A DNA stretch of 64,000 nucleotides from Streptomyces sp. HmicA12 (GTDB taxonomy: Bacteria; Actinomycetota; Actinomycetes; Streptomycetales; Streptomycetaceae): NCBI RefSeq assembly GCF_000373565.1, contig NZ_KB891812.1, positions 82,355-146,354 on the forward strand, in the 5' to 3' direction. Numbering within the stretch: the stretch's first letter is position 1; each line of letters opens with the position of its first letter. The notes under the pieces are model-generated. The model saw only the letters and a program-made list of their open reading frames with translations. It searched no databases and was not told the origin of the DNA. Shown here in pieces: positions 23,398 to 32,100 of the stretch. Made by a program: the position numbers and the translations under genes.

Positions 23398-25170
23398 GTG
23401 AACGAGATACGCAGTGATCGACGGGCCAGAGGCCCCGCGCCGGGCGGTCGCGGTTCGATGATGGTGCTGGCCGTGCTGGTCGGCGCGGGGGCGGGGGTCG
23501 GCTCGATCGTCTTCCGCTGGTGCATCCAGACCTTCACCCGGCTGTTCTCCGGGCACGACGACTACGCGGCCGCGCCCGGGAGCGACAACCCGCACGTCCC
23601 ATGGTTGGGCCCGTTCTTCGTCCTCGTCGTGCCGGTCGTCGGCGGGCTGCTGTACGGGCCGCTGGTCAACCGGTTCGCGAAGGAAGCGCGCGGACACGGC
23701 GTGCCGGAGGTGATGCTCGCGGTAGCCCAGCGGGGCGGGCGGATCAGCCCCAAGGTGGCCGTGGTCAAGACCCTGGCCTCGGCGCTGACCATCGGCTCCG
23801 GTGGATCGGTGGGCCGTGAGGGGCCGATCGTGCAGATCGGCTCCGCGCTCGGCTCCACCCTCGGCCGCCTGAGCCGGCTGACCGAGGACCGGATGAAGCT
23901 GCTGGTCGCCTGCGGCGCGGCGGGCGGCATCGCGGCCACCTTCAACGCCCCGCTCGCGGGCGTCATCTTCGCCATGGAGCTGATCCTGGCCGCCTTCAGC
24001 ATCGAGGCGTTCGGCGCGACCGTGCTGGCCAGCGTCACGGCGAGCGTCATCGGCCGTGCCGCCTTCGGCGACGTGGCCTTCCTCAGCCTGCCCGACTTCC
24101 ATGTCCAGCACCTGGCCCAGTACGGCCTGTTCGCCGTGCTCGGTGTCGTCGCCGGTGCGGTCGGGGTCGGTTTCTCGCGGGTCCTGTACGCGATCGAGGA
24201 CGCCTGCGACTGGGCCTGGCGCGGGCCCGAATGGCTGCGCCCCGCGGTCGGCGGCCTGGCGCTGGGCCTGGTGCTGCTGGCCCTGCCCGAGATGTACGGG
24301 GTGGGCTACCCGGTCCTGGAGGGCGCCACGGAGGGGAAGTACGCGATCGGGTTCCTGCTGGTGCTGCTCGTCGGCAAGATGATCGCCACGAGCCTGACCA
24401 TCGGCATCGGCGGTTCGGGCGGCGTGTTCGCGCCGAGCCTGTTCATCGGGGCGATGCTGGGTGCCGCTTTCGGCGCGGGCGCGCACGACCTGCTGCCCGG
24501 CACGGCCGGGGCCGTGGGCGCGTACGCACTCGTCGGGATGGGCGCCGTCTTCGCCGGCGCCTCACGTGCCCCGATCACCGCCGTCGTGATCCTCTTCGAG
24601 CTGACCGGCGAGTACTCCATCATTCTGCCGTTGATGCTGGCGATCGTGCTGGCCACCGTCACCAGCCGGGCCCTGACCCGCGACACCGTCTACACACTGA
24701 AGCTCCGCCGCCGCGGCATCGATCTGGAGGGCCCGGCCCAGGGTGCGAGCATCGGCACCCAGAGGGTCACCTCCGTCATGGAACCCCTGCCCGCGCCACT
24801 GACCACCACCCTCGAACTGACCGCAGCCGCCGACCGGTTGAGCCGGTCCGGGCACGGCGCCCTGCCCGTCCACGACCCGTCGGACCTCTACGTGGGAATC
24901 ATCACCGCGCGTGCGGTGGCGGAGGCACTCGCCGAGCAGCCCGACGGCGCGCCGACCGTGACGGGTGACCTCACCGAGACTGCGCCCCGTGTCACCGCGG
25001 ACCAGCAACTCGCCACTGCCCTGCACGTCTTGCTGTCCGCCTCCGGCACGGGCCTGCCGGTCCTGAACCCCGAGAACGGCCGACCGGTCGGCTGGTTGAG
25101 CCACCAAGGGACACTGCGGGCGCTGCACTCCCCCAAGGAAACCCGCGCCACCGAGCTGCTGCCCTCGTAG
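23398..25170 (+). CDS. ClC family chloride transporter with C-terminal CBS pair
   Basis: 590 aa. ClC signatures are present: GSGGSVGREGPIVQIG (residues 133-148, with the gating Glu of GREGP) and GIGGSGGVFAPSLF. About ten membrane helices end near residue 430. Two CBS domains follow (VTSVMEPLPAPLTTTLELTA... and the final 60 residues), which usually bind adenine nucleotides and regulate transport. By eye, the position of the internal proton Glu of E. coli ClC-ec1 is Leu here (FAMELIL), which would argue against simple Cl-/H+ exchange; this needs an alignment. GTG 23398 follows AAGGAAGGGG. Confidence 0.93.
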   Translation: MNEIRSDRRARGPAPGGRGSMMVLAVLVGAGAGVGSIVFRWCIQTFTRLFSGHDDYAAAPGSDNPHVPWLGPFFVLVVPVVGGLLYGPLVNRFAKEARGHGVPEVMLAVAQRGGRISPKVAVVKTLASALTIGSGGSVGREGPIVQIGSALGSTLGRLSRLTEDRMKLLVACGAAGGIAATFNAPLAGVIFAMELILAAFSIEAFGATVLASVTASVIGRAAFGDVAFLSLPDFHVQHLAQYGLFAVLGVVAGAVGVGFSRVLYAIEDACDWAWRGPEWLRPAVGGLALGLVLLALPEMYGVGYPVLEGATEGKYAIGFLLVLLVGKMIATSLTIGIGGSGGVFAPSLFIGAMLGAAFGAGAHDLLPGTAGAVGAYALVGMGAVFAGASRAPITAVVILFELTGEYSIILPLMLAIVLATVTSRALTRDTVYTLKLRRRGIDLEGPAQGASIGTQRVTSVMEPLPAPLTTTLELTAAADRLSRSGHGALPVHDPSDLYVGIITARAVAEALAEQPDGAPTVTGDLTETAPRVTADQQLATALHVLLSASGTGLPVLNPENGRPVGWLSHQGTLRALHSPKETRATELLPS

Positions 25171-25333
25171 CAGCCGCGCTCCCGGCTGACCGGAGGGTGC
25201 GCGCGACACCGCCCACGGACAGGGTGGTCGGTGTCCATCCGCTCCCCCGTCGAGGCAGCGCACCCGAGGAGCCGGACGCGCGATGGCCCGACCAGGGCCC
25301 TGCCTCGAGCAGAAGGGCGCGGGCCCCTGCCGG

Positions 25334-25864
25334 TCAGCCCGCCGTCGGTGATTCGCCCCAGCCCAGTGGATGAAGGTCCGTGCCTTCGTCCGGGGACGGG
25401 GCCAGGGGTTCGCCGCCCACCTGGTTGAAGTCGGTCAGCGCGTCGATGAGCGCCGTGCGCTGCTGCGGGGACAGCCGCTGGACCATCGACGCGATCTCCT
25501 GACGGCGCCGCGCGGTGACGTCCTCCACCGTGCGACGGCCCTCGTCAGTGAGCCGTAGGAGGGTCTCACGGCGATTGTCGGGATTGATCTGCCGGTCGGC
25601 GAGCCCGGCCGCGATCAGCCGGTCGACCATACGCATCGCCGTCGACGGGGCGACCCCCAGCAGTTCAGCAAGGGCCACGAGCTTCGTCGCCCCGCGCGAG
25701 GACAGCACCACCAGCATGCGGAACTGCGGCAGCGTCACCCGGTCCTCGACCTCGGCGAGCGAGCGTGCGGACACCGCCACCAATACCCGCGACGCCGTGA
25801 GCACCGCACGGGTCACCGCGTCCACATCGTCCATGCGCTCCGCCGGAGCCGCTTTCCTGGCCAT
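25334..25864 (-). CDS. MarR family transcriptional regulator
   Basis: 176 aa. The winged-helix region reads TKLVALAELLGVAPSTAMRM followed by VDRLIAAGLADRQ, then the wing NPDNRRETLLRLTDEG. N- and C-terminal helices form the dimer interface. MarR proteins repress genes for transport or detoxification until a phenolic or oxidant ligand binds. It converges with the chloride transporter gene. The C-terminal 25 residues (PSPDEGTDLHPLGWGE) are extra and probably disordered. Confidence 0.92.
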   Translation of the reverse strand: MARKAAPAERMDDVDAVTRAVLTASRVLVAVSARSLAEVEDRVTLPQFRMLVVLSSRGATKLVALAELLGVAPSTAMRMVDRLIAAGLADRQINPDNRRETLLRLTDEGRRTVEDVTARRRQEIASMVQRLSPQQRTALIDALTDFNQVGGEPLAPSPDEGTDLHPLGWGESPTAG

Positions 25865-25953
25865 GGCACTTTTCTACCCTGCCCGCGACTCGGCGCGCCC
25901 TCCGCCCTGTTCAAGGCAGGGGGCACTGCGACTGTTCGAACGAGGGACACGCC

Positions 25954-25993
25954 ATCGGGGCCCCACGGAGGATCTCCTCCGTGGGGCCCCGAT
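25954..25993 (-). terminator. Long perfect hairpin terminator
   Basis: ATCGGGGCCCCACGGAGGA (25954-25972) pairs base for base with TCCTCCGTGGGGCCCCGAT (25975-25993), a 19-bp stem with a minimal loop. It lies about 35 bases past the end of the small membrane-protein gene at 26030. It would end that transcript before the MarR promoter. Confidence 0.85.
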
Positions 25994-26029
25994 CTGGCAC
26001 AGTGCGTCGGCTATCGGCGGGATGCGGAT

Positions 26030-26185
26030 CTAGAAGTAGTGTTTGCGTCCGCCGACGGCGCGTCCGGTGGCCCCGAGGATCCAGAGGATCGCCCCGACCA
26101 GGATGAGTATCCCGCCTATCGTGGTCAGCAGGGACAGGCCCACCAGAAGGCCAATGATCAGCAGAATCAGCCCAACGACAATCAT
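26030..26185 (-). CDS. Small two-helix membrane protein (DUF6131-like)
   Basis: 51 aa: MIVVGLILLIIGLLVGLSLL, then a second helix IGGILILVGAILWILG, ending in the basic tail GRAVGGRKHYF. Proteins of this size and pattern are widespread in Actinobacteria and often stress-induced; their function is unknown. ATG 26183-26185 is chosen as the first Met of the hydrophobic region; a GTG one codon earlier is possible. It is monocistronic, with its own terminator. Confidence 0.75.
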   Translation of the reverse strand: MIVVGLILLIIGLLVGLSLLTTIGGILILVGAILWILGATGRAVGGRKHYF

Positions 26186-26521
26186 CACGAATCCGATCTT
26201 CCGGTTTTCCTCTTCGACACGTGCTGACGTGTTTCCGCCAAGCCCGCGGTGCCTCTTGCCCGACAGTCCCGTGTCGCTGATCAGCCGCGGATGCGGCGGA
26301 CCACGCTCGGCCACTGCCGGTCCGTTGTGGTGCTTCACCCGTGTGCCCAGCTCTGAACAGCACATGCCCATGGAGAGGCATCGTTCTTCGCCGGCTCGCA
26401 TCGCGCCCGGGCCGGTTGGCTCAGATCGTGGGGCGAGTGGCTGCGCGCCTGGGGCGTGGGAGAAGTCGACGGCTCGCGGACGGCGTCAGGGTGAGACGGG
26501 TTCCGTCGGAGCCGGGGCGCA
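26186..26521. other. Intergenic region without a recognisable gene
   Basis: It contains the promoter of the small membrane-protein gene. Towards 26450-26520 the sequence may include the eroded N-terminus of the hydrolase pseudogene that follows, but no conserved motif is left. No repeats or hairpins are seen. Confidence 0.4.
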
Positions 26522-27153
26522 TGCCCTGGTCCCTCGGTTCGGGCAGGGCGAACATCCCACCTGGACGCGCTGATCGACCGCCTGGGCAACGGGCCGGTCG
26601 TCGTGGTCGGACAGAGTCCCGGCGGCGCCGTGGCCGTGCTCCTCGCCAGGGACCACCCCGAGAACGTCGCGGGGCTCGTCCTGCTCGACCCGACCCCCGT
26701 CAACGACCCGGCCACGTGCGAGCGCCTGGAACGTACGATGCGCGTACTGGGAAGGCTCACCGCCCTTCCGGGCCGCGCCGCCTCCTCTCCGCCGTGCTGA
26801 GGGCCGGCGTCACGCGGACCGCGAACCGAAGGCCGCTGCGGCCCGACTGCGCGGCCGCACTCAAGAGAACCGCCCGTCTCGACATCCCGAATCTCGCCCG
26901 AGCGGTCCACGGCCTGGGCGCCTTGTCCCGCGACTTCCGGGAGAGCGAACTGCCCCGCATTCCGGCCGTGGTGGTCACTGCCGACCGCAAGGAGGACCAC
27001 TCGGTCCGCCGCGCTCACACCCGACTCGCCACGGCCCTGGGCGCACCCGTCGTGTGCCGGCCCGGAGCGACGCACAGCGTTCACCTCGACCGTCCCGACG
27101 AGACCCTCGCGGCCGTACGCGACGTCGTCGCCCAGGTCGGTGCCGCGACCTGA
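26522..27153 (+). pseudogene. Alpha/beta hydrolase, truncated and frameshifted
   Basis: Frame 2 reads RAGRTSHLDALIDRLGNGPV and the nucleophile elbow GQSPGG, then DHPENVAGLVLLDPTPVNDP. It runs out near 26799. The rest of the fold continues in frame 1 (LSAVLRAGVTRTANRRPLRP ... IPAVVVTADRKED ... GATHSVHLDRPDETLAAVRD) to the stop at 27151-27153, which supplies the catalytic Asp and His regions. A one-base change near 26765-26790 explains the break. The N-terminal HG oxyanion region is missing. The gene is likely dead. Confidence 0.75.
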
Positions 27154-27323
27154 GCCCGCTCCCCCGCGCCGCCAAGGCCCCTTTGCGGTGCGCGGCGCCG
27201 AGTCGGGCATCGGTCGCCGCGCACCGCTCCTGGAACACCGGTGGAATCGCCGATGGCAAGCCGGCGCGGTCCGTCGACACTGCGGTCTCAACCCATTGGG
27301 ACACGCATTCACGGAGGCACTCC

Positions 27324-28859
27324 ATGCGCGTGCTTGCTCGGTTATCCCGGCGGTCCGTCACCGCCACCGCACTGGGGGCGCTGCTCTGCGGCGCCTTCTT
27401 CGCCGCCCCACCGGCCACCCCGGCCCCCACGGCGGCCCCCGCCGCGGCCGCGAGCCCGACGGTCACCGTGCCGCCCACCGGAAGTCACGGCTTCCCGTTC
27501 CTTGCCGCGGCGGAGGACCTCGGCTCGTTCGGGTACACCGAGAGCGAGTACTTCGTCTCGGGCACCGCCACGTCGTACGCCAAGTCCGGCCTGTGGACGT
27601 CGGACGGCCGCTGGAACGTCCGCGCGTCCGGCACCGCCGCCTACAAGAGCCGTCTGCTGGTGCGCCGCCCCGCCGACCCGGCGAAGTTCAACGGCACGGT
27701 GGTCGTGGAGTGGCTCAACGTCAGCGGCCAACTCAAACTCTCCCCGGACTACTGGTTCCAGCGCGACGAGCTGCTGCGCGAGGGCTACGCCTGGGTCGGC
27801 GTCTCGGCACAGGCCGTCGGGGTCAACGGCGGGCTGGGCGACATCAAGGGCCTCAAGGGCTGGGACCCGGCACGGTACGGCAGCCTGGTCCACCCCGGCG
27901 ACGCCTTCGCCTACGACATCTTCTCCCAGGCGGGCCAGGCGCTGCGCACACCGAACGGGCCGAACCCGCTCGGCGGTCTGACGGTCCGCACGCTGCTCGC
28001 CGACGGCGAGTCGCAGTCGGCGGGCTTCATGACGACGTACGCCAACGCCGTCCAGCCGGTCTCCGAGGTCTACGACGGCTTCATGGTGCACAGCAACAGC
28101 GCGATCGCCTCGCCGATCAGCGGAGTGCTGGCCGACACGCTGCTGATGCCCAACCCGTCCCGGATCAGAACCGACCTGCCGGTGCCGACCTTCGTCGTCC
28201 TCACCGAGACCGACGTGCCGGGCGCCGCGACCGCACGGCAGCCGGACACCAACAGCGTCGTGCACTGGGAGTTGGCCGGCACCGCGCACGGCGACCAGTG
28301 GGCCTACGACCTCGGCGACGACACCGTACGGAAGTCGGCGGGCGACGCCGCGCCGTCGGCCGACTGCGCCGCCGGTTCGGCCCCCTTCAACGACGGCCCG
28401 GGCCACTGGTCGATGAACGCGGCGCTGCGCCACCTCGCCTCCTGGGCGCGGGGCGGGGCACGGCCGCCGAGCGGTCGGCCGCTGAGCACCGTCCTGCGTG
28501 ATCCGGCCACCGGCCTGGCCACCGGAGGGGTCCGGCTGCCGGACGTCACGGTGCCCACCCGTACGCTCACCGGGTCCCGCGACACCACGGACAGCGGCGT
28601 CTTCTGCGGCCTGTACGGGGCACGCGACCCGTGGAACGCAGACGCCGACGCCTGGGACCGGCACGACGACGGCGACCCGTCCGACCCCGCCTTCCCCGCT
28701 ACCGCGGAACCGGTGCTCAGCCGCCTCTACCCGACGCACGCCGACTATGTGGCCAAGGTGGGCGCGGCAGCGCAGACGTCCGTCGATGCGGGATACCTGC
28801 TGCCGGAGGACGCGACGGCCATCGTCACCGACGCGCGGAACTCGGGAATCGGCGGCTGA
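27324..28859 (+). CDS. Secreted alpha/beta hydrolase-domain protein (Abhydrolase_10-like)
   Basis: 511 aa. A signal peptide with a long Ala/Pro-rich end covers residues 1-45. The conserved blocks NGTVVVEWLNVSGQ, EGYAWVGVSAQAVGVNG, DIFSQAGQALR, the nucleophile-like LLADGESQSAGFM and the His block ELAGTAHGDQW match the large actinobacterial 'alpha/beta hydrolase domain-containing' family (PF20091). Its substrate is unknown; it is exported. ATG 27324 follows GGAGG, better than in-frame upstream starts that lack a ribosome-binding site. Confidence 0.85.
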   Translation: MRVLARLSRRSVTATALGALLCGAFFAAPPATPAPTAAPAAAASPTVTVPPTGSHGFPFLAAAEDLGSFGYTESEYFVSGTATSYAKSGLWTSDGRWNVRASGTAAYKSRLLVRRPADPAKFNGTVVVEWLNVSGQLKLSPDYWFQRDELLREGYAWVGVSAQAVGVNGGLGDIKGLKGWDPARYGSLVHPGDAFAYDIFSQAGQALRTPNGPNPLGGLTVRTLLADGESQSAGFMTTYANAVQPVSEVYDGFMVHSNSAIASPISGVLADTLLMPNPSRIRTDLPVPTFVVLTETDVPGAATARQPDTNSVVHWELAGTAHGDQWAYDLGDDTVRKSAGDAAPSADCAAGSAPFNDGPGHWSMNAALRHLASWARGGARPPSGRPLSTVLRDPATGLATGGVRLPDVTVPTRTLTGSRDTTDSGVFCGLYGARDPWNADADAWDRHDDGDPSDPAFPATAEPVLSRLYPTHADYVAKVGAAAQTSVDAGYLLPEDATAIVTDARNSGIGG

Positions 28860-28916
28860 CCCACCGGCCGCCCGCCTTCAACTAACAAAGCCGGCGATTG
28901 ACCCGCGCCCCAGGTC

Positions 28917-28945
28917 TTGTCAGGTACTGAACGAACTCCTACAGT
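28917..28945 (+). promoter_or_regulatory. Vegetative-type promoter of the GH16 gene
   Basis: TTGTCA (28917-28922), 17 bp, then TACAGT (28940-28945), about 60 bases before the GTG/ATG start region. This is a good match to the housekeeping sigma (HrdB) consensus. Confidence 0.5.
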
Positions 28946-29008
28946 CCGCTTCTGAAGTGACCGTGGAACCGCTCCCACGATCTGTGTCATCCGAGCAACG
29001 GAGCCGCG

Positions 29009-29737
29009 ATGTCATGTGCACTTCTTCGACCGGTGCGACTGATCACCGTCACCCTGGCAGCACTCTCCCTGCTCCTCCTGAGCCAGCCGAGAGCCCACGC
29101 GGGCACCTGGGGCGCGCGGCAGACCGTCAATTCGTGGAACGTCATCAACGGAAGGTGGACCGCCAACAACGAACTGGAGACCTACACGCCCAACTGCGTC
29201 TGGTACGACGGCGGCACGTTGATGATCAAGACCTACCGGGCCGCCGACGGGACGTACTACTCGGGCCGGGTCGAGTCGAAGCAGCTCTACGGCTACGGCA
29301 CCTACAGCTTCACCGCGAACATGCCCAACGGGCAGGGGCTGCTCCCCGCCGTGTGGGCCGCGTACCTGAACCCGTGGCTGCCCGAGTTCGACGCCGCGGA
29401 GATCGTCGGCCAGAACCCGAACACCGTGTACCAGACCTTCCACGACCCGAACAACGCCCAGACGCAGTTCTCGAAGTCGAACTCCTCGGGCTGGACGAAC
29501 GCGTTCCACACGTATTCGTTCTCCTGGTGGCCCGATCACATCGACTTCGCCGTGGACGGCACCATCACCGGCACGAAGTGGTACACCACCGCACCGGGTG
29601 TCGGCATGCGCTTCATCGTCAACACCGCGGTCGGCGGTGACTGGCCGGGCAATCCCGACGCCTCGACCTGGGCCACCGCGGACGGTGCGCGCTACCTCAA
29701 GGTCTCCTCGATCACGTACACGCCGTACTACCCGTGA
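29009..29737 (+). CDS. Secreted glycoside hydrolase family 16 (beta-glucanase-like)
   Basis: 242 aa. A signal peptide ends AHA (about residue 31) and the rest is a single GH16 jelly roll. The catalytic signature is present as EFDAAE (ExDxxE, beta-bulge type), preceded by GLLPAVWAAYLNPWLP and followed by FHTYSFSWWPDHIDFAVDG. GH16 enzymes cut beta-1,3/1,4-glucans, laminarin or related galactans outside the cell; which one cannot be read here. It ends at a strong hairpin shared with the next convergent gene. Confidence 0.92.
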   Translation: MSCALLRPVRLITVTLAALSLLLLSQPRAHAGTWGARQTVNSWNVINGRWTANNELETYTPNCVWYDGGTLMIKTYRAADGTYYSGRVESKQLYGYGTYSFTANMPNGQGLLPAVWAAYLNPWLPEFDAAEIVGQNPNTVYQTFHDPNNAQTQFSKSNSSGWTNAFHTYSFSWWPDHIDFAVDGTITGTKWYTTAPGVGMRFIVNTAVGGDWPGNPDASTWATADGARYLKVSSITYTPYYP

Positions 29738-29750
29738 CGCCATGGCGTAC

Positions 29751-29788
29751 GAGGGTGCCCGGCCGGTGACCTCCGGCCGGGCACCCTC
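29751..29788. terminator. Bidirectional terminator hairpin
   Basis: A perfect 16-bp stem, GAGGGTGCCCGGCCGG (29751-29766) with CCGGCCGGGCACCCTC (29773-29788) and a 6-nt loop, lies between the convergent GH16 and alpha/beta-hydrolase genes. Confidence 0.88.
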
Positions 29789-29806
29789 GCTCCCCCGGGT
29801 TCCTGG

Positions 29807-30721
29807 TCATCCCTGATCGCGGAACCCCATGTGCCGCCGCAGGAAAGCGATCTCCGCCAGCACGGCTTGTTCGTGCGCGGCGAGGAACGGCGCGTAGTGA
29901 CGGCCCGTCAGGTGTACGACCTCCACGTGCGGCGCCCTCGCGGCCGCCCTGATCGCCGGCCGGGTCAGCACGCTCCGGTCCTGGTCGCAGACGACGACCA
30001 GCAGCGGGCACCGGACGTGCGGGGCGTGACGGCCGGGCCGGTACCAGCCCAGTCGCAGGGCGATGCGTGCGGCGACCGTCTGCTCCCAGTTCGTGTGGCG
30101 ACGGTGGGGATCCAGGGCCTGGTCGCCGTCCAGGGCGTCGTCCGTAGTGAGCGCGGCGACCGCACCGCGCGGTCCGGCGGTGGGGATCAGGAGCGGCGGG
30201 CGTCCGACGAGCGCCCCGAGTGCGTCCCGGACGCCTCGGCCGATCAGCCGCAGGGCCGCGAGGGGCGTCATGGACCGCAGCGCGTGGGGCGCGAGGGCCC
30301 GGCCGTCGACCATGGGGGTCTGCGCGACGGCACAGGCCGGTCGCGGTTGGTCGGCCGCGACCCGGAAGATGTGGCCGCCGGCCAGTGAGAAGCCCCAGAG
30401 AGCGATCTTGTCGGGGTCGGCCTCGGGCAGTTCGGCCGCGCACGCGATCGCGGCCCGCCAGTCGGCGATCTGTTCGCCGATGCGGACGATCTGCCGGGGC
30501 GTTCCTTCGCTCTCTCCGAACCGGCGGTGGTCGAAGGCCAGGACCGAGAAGCCCGCGTCGTGGAAGCGCGCGGCGAACAGGTCCGAGGCGGGTTCCTTCG
30601 TCACCGCGGTTCCGCCGGCCATGACGACGCAGCTGCCGTTGGTTCCCGGGTAGTGCCAAGCCGCGCATGAGCTGCCTCCGCTGTCGAAGCGGATCTTCTC
30701 CCGTTGCTTGAAGGTGGGCAC
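29807..30721 (-). CDS. Alpha/beta hydrolase (S15/DUF-type, cytoplasmic)
   Basis: 304 aa. The fold begins SCAAWHYPG; the oxyanion region is VVMAGGTAVTKEP; the nucleophile elbow is GFSLAGG; the acid is in VVVCDQDRSVL and the catalytic His in LTGRHYAPF. It resembles the uncharacterised actinobacterial alpha/beta hydrolases related to X-Pro dipeptidyl peptidase-like esterases. GTG 30719-30721 is chosen because GGAGG lies 6 bases upstream. It is divergent from the AsnC regulator, which may control it. Confidence 0.88.
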   Translation of the reverse strand: MPTFKQREKIRFDSGGSSCAAWHYPGTNGSCVVMAGGTAVTKEPASDLFAARFHDAGFSVLAFDHRRFGESEGTPRQIVRIGEQIADWRAAIACAAELPEADPDKIALWGFSLAGGHIFRVAADQPRPACAVAQTPMVDGRALAPHALRSMTPLAALRLIGRGVRDALGALVGRPPLLIPTAGPRGAVAALTTDDALDGDQALDPHRRHTNWEQTVAARIALRLGWYRPGRHAPHVRCPLLVVVCDQDRSVLTRPAIRAAARAPHVEVVHLTGRHYAPFLAAHEQAVLAEIAFLRRHMGFRDQG

Positions 30722-30876
30722 GTGGACCTCCGTCGTCCGTCCCTGTCTGGAGCGGCGCGCTCTGCGCCTCGCGGGCCCGCACGGCGATGCTGTTCGAGGT
30801 CCGCGGACACCCATGCTCGGCACCTCACGCGCAGGACTCGTACCGATCGGCCGCATGGTGAGCGAAACTTGCCTTC

Positions 30877-31893
30877 ATGGCGCGCGATTCGGCGGATTCC
30901 GCACTGAGCCTCACCGATCAGCGGCTGGTCGCCGCCCTGCAGTGGGACGGACGCGTCACCGCGGAGCGAGCAGCGCAGGTACTGGGACTCAGCCCCGCCA
31001 CGGTGCGTCGGCGCCTGCACGCGCTCACCGCCGACGGCACCGTGCGCGTGGTCGTCTCCCCTGTCGCCCGGCCGCGGGGCGGCGGCTCGGCCGGGGCGCT
31101 GTTTCTGCGCATCCGGGTCCTGCGGGGCAAGCTGGACACGATCGTGGCCGCGCTGGCGGCGCGGGACGACATTCCGTTCATCGATGTGACCACCGCGGGC
31201 GATGAGATCTTCGCCATCGCCCGGACCGAGCCCGGGTCGCGCGATCCGCTGGTCTTTCGCCAACTGCCCTCCACGCAGGCGGTGACGGCGCTGGAGGGCG
31301 CCACCATCCTCCACGTGTTCCGGCTCACGTCCGAGTGGCGTCATCGGGTGCTGACCGGCGCCGAGTGCGCGGCGCTCCGTCCGCCGGCGCCGAACGGTAC
31401 AGCCGACAGGTCCGGTGCCGGAGGCTTGTACGGCGTCGACGCGGACGGCGTGGAGCAGTCGCTCATCGATGCCCTCGCCTCCGACGCGCGTCTGGCCGCT
31501 GCCGCTTTGGCCGAACGCACGGGCCATCCGGAGAGCACGGTGCGGCGCCGCCTGGCCCAACTGGTCGGCCAGGAACGTCTGATCACTCAGGTCGTGGTGG
31601 ACCCGCGCAGGCTCGGGCTACCCATCGAGGCCAAGCTGCTGTTGCGCGTGCCTCCCGATCACCTGGCCACGGCCGGACAGGCACTGGCCGACCATCTCTC
31701 GGTGCACGGTGCGTTCGCCACCTCGGGACCGTCGAATCTGCACGCGGCCGCGTACTTCACCGACCTGACCGCTCTCTACGGCTTCCTCGCCCACGATCTG
31801 AGCGGCCTGGGCATCACTCACGTGGAGACGGCCATCGTCAGCCGTTCCGTGAAGCGAACTCCCGCTCCTGTCAGGCCGATTGCGGCGCGCTGA
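30877..31893 (+). CDS. Lrp/AsnC family regulator with duplicated HTH-ligand modules
   Basis: 338 aa, about twice the usual Lrp length. Two helix-turn-helix units are visible, VTAERAAQVLGLSPATVRRR (about residues 26-45) and AAAALAERTGHPESTVRRRL (about 208-227). Each is followed by an RAM-like beta-alpha-beta domain (ALFLRIRVLRGKLDTIVAAL and AKLLLRVPPDHLATAGQALA). Such fused forms occur in Streptomyces and bind amino acids or related ligands. It is divergent from the alpha/beta hydrolase gene, the likely target. Confidence 0.92.
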   Translation: MARDSADSALSLTDQRLVAALQWDGRVTAERAAQVLGLSPATVRRRLHALTADGTVRVVVSPVARPRGGGSAGALFLRIRVLRGKLDTIVAALAARDDIPFIDVTTAGDEIFAIARTEPGSRDPLVFRQLPSTQAVTALEGATILHVFRLTSEWRHRVLTGAECAALRPPAPNGTADRSGAGGLYGVDADGVEQSLIDALASDARLAAAALAERTGHPESTVRRRLAQLVGQERLITQVVVDPRRLGLPIEAKLLLRVPPDHLATAGQALADHLSVHGAFATSGPSNLHAAAYFTDLTALYGFLAHDLSGLGITHVETAIVSRSVKRTPAPVRPIAAR

Positions 31894-31928
31894 CGCGGGC
31901 GTCGCCGCGGTGTGCGACATCGAGTGGG

Positions 31929-32002
31929 CCGGGTGACCGGATTCGAACCGGCGTCCTCGCGGTTTTGGAGACCGCGCGCGTCAACCTCTGCGCTACACCC
32001 GG
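31929..32002 (-). tRNA. tRNA with CCA anticodon (Trp), atypical
   Basis: The reverse strand folds as a cloverleaf. The acceptor is CCGGGTG/CACCCGG; the D-arm is GCGC...GCGC; the anticodon stem is GCGGT/ACCGC with loop CTCCAAA (anticodon CCA, reads UGG); the T-arm is GCCGG-TTCGAAT-CCGGT. Bases after the acceptor read C-CCA (31928-31925), so CCA is encoded but the discriminator is C rather than the usual G73 of bacterial tRNA-Trp. Base 26 seems to be missing between the D and anticodon stems. It could be a functional second tRNA-Trp or a drifting copy. It lies about 100 bp downstream of the dicarboxylate symporter gene. Confidence 0.8.
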
Positions 32003-32100
32003 CCGTTGGTGACTCTATCCTCCGCATCGTGCGTCGGGATCCCCAGGGCACGTCCCACTGGCTTCCAGGCCCTGCGCCACGGTCTGCCGCAGCGCCCGGA

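Noticed and set aside
23083..24486. A 467-codon minus-strand frame opposite the ClC gene
   Set aside because: It is an Asp/Gln/Arg-rich antisense shadow of a gene with unmistakable ClC motifs.
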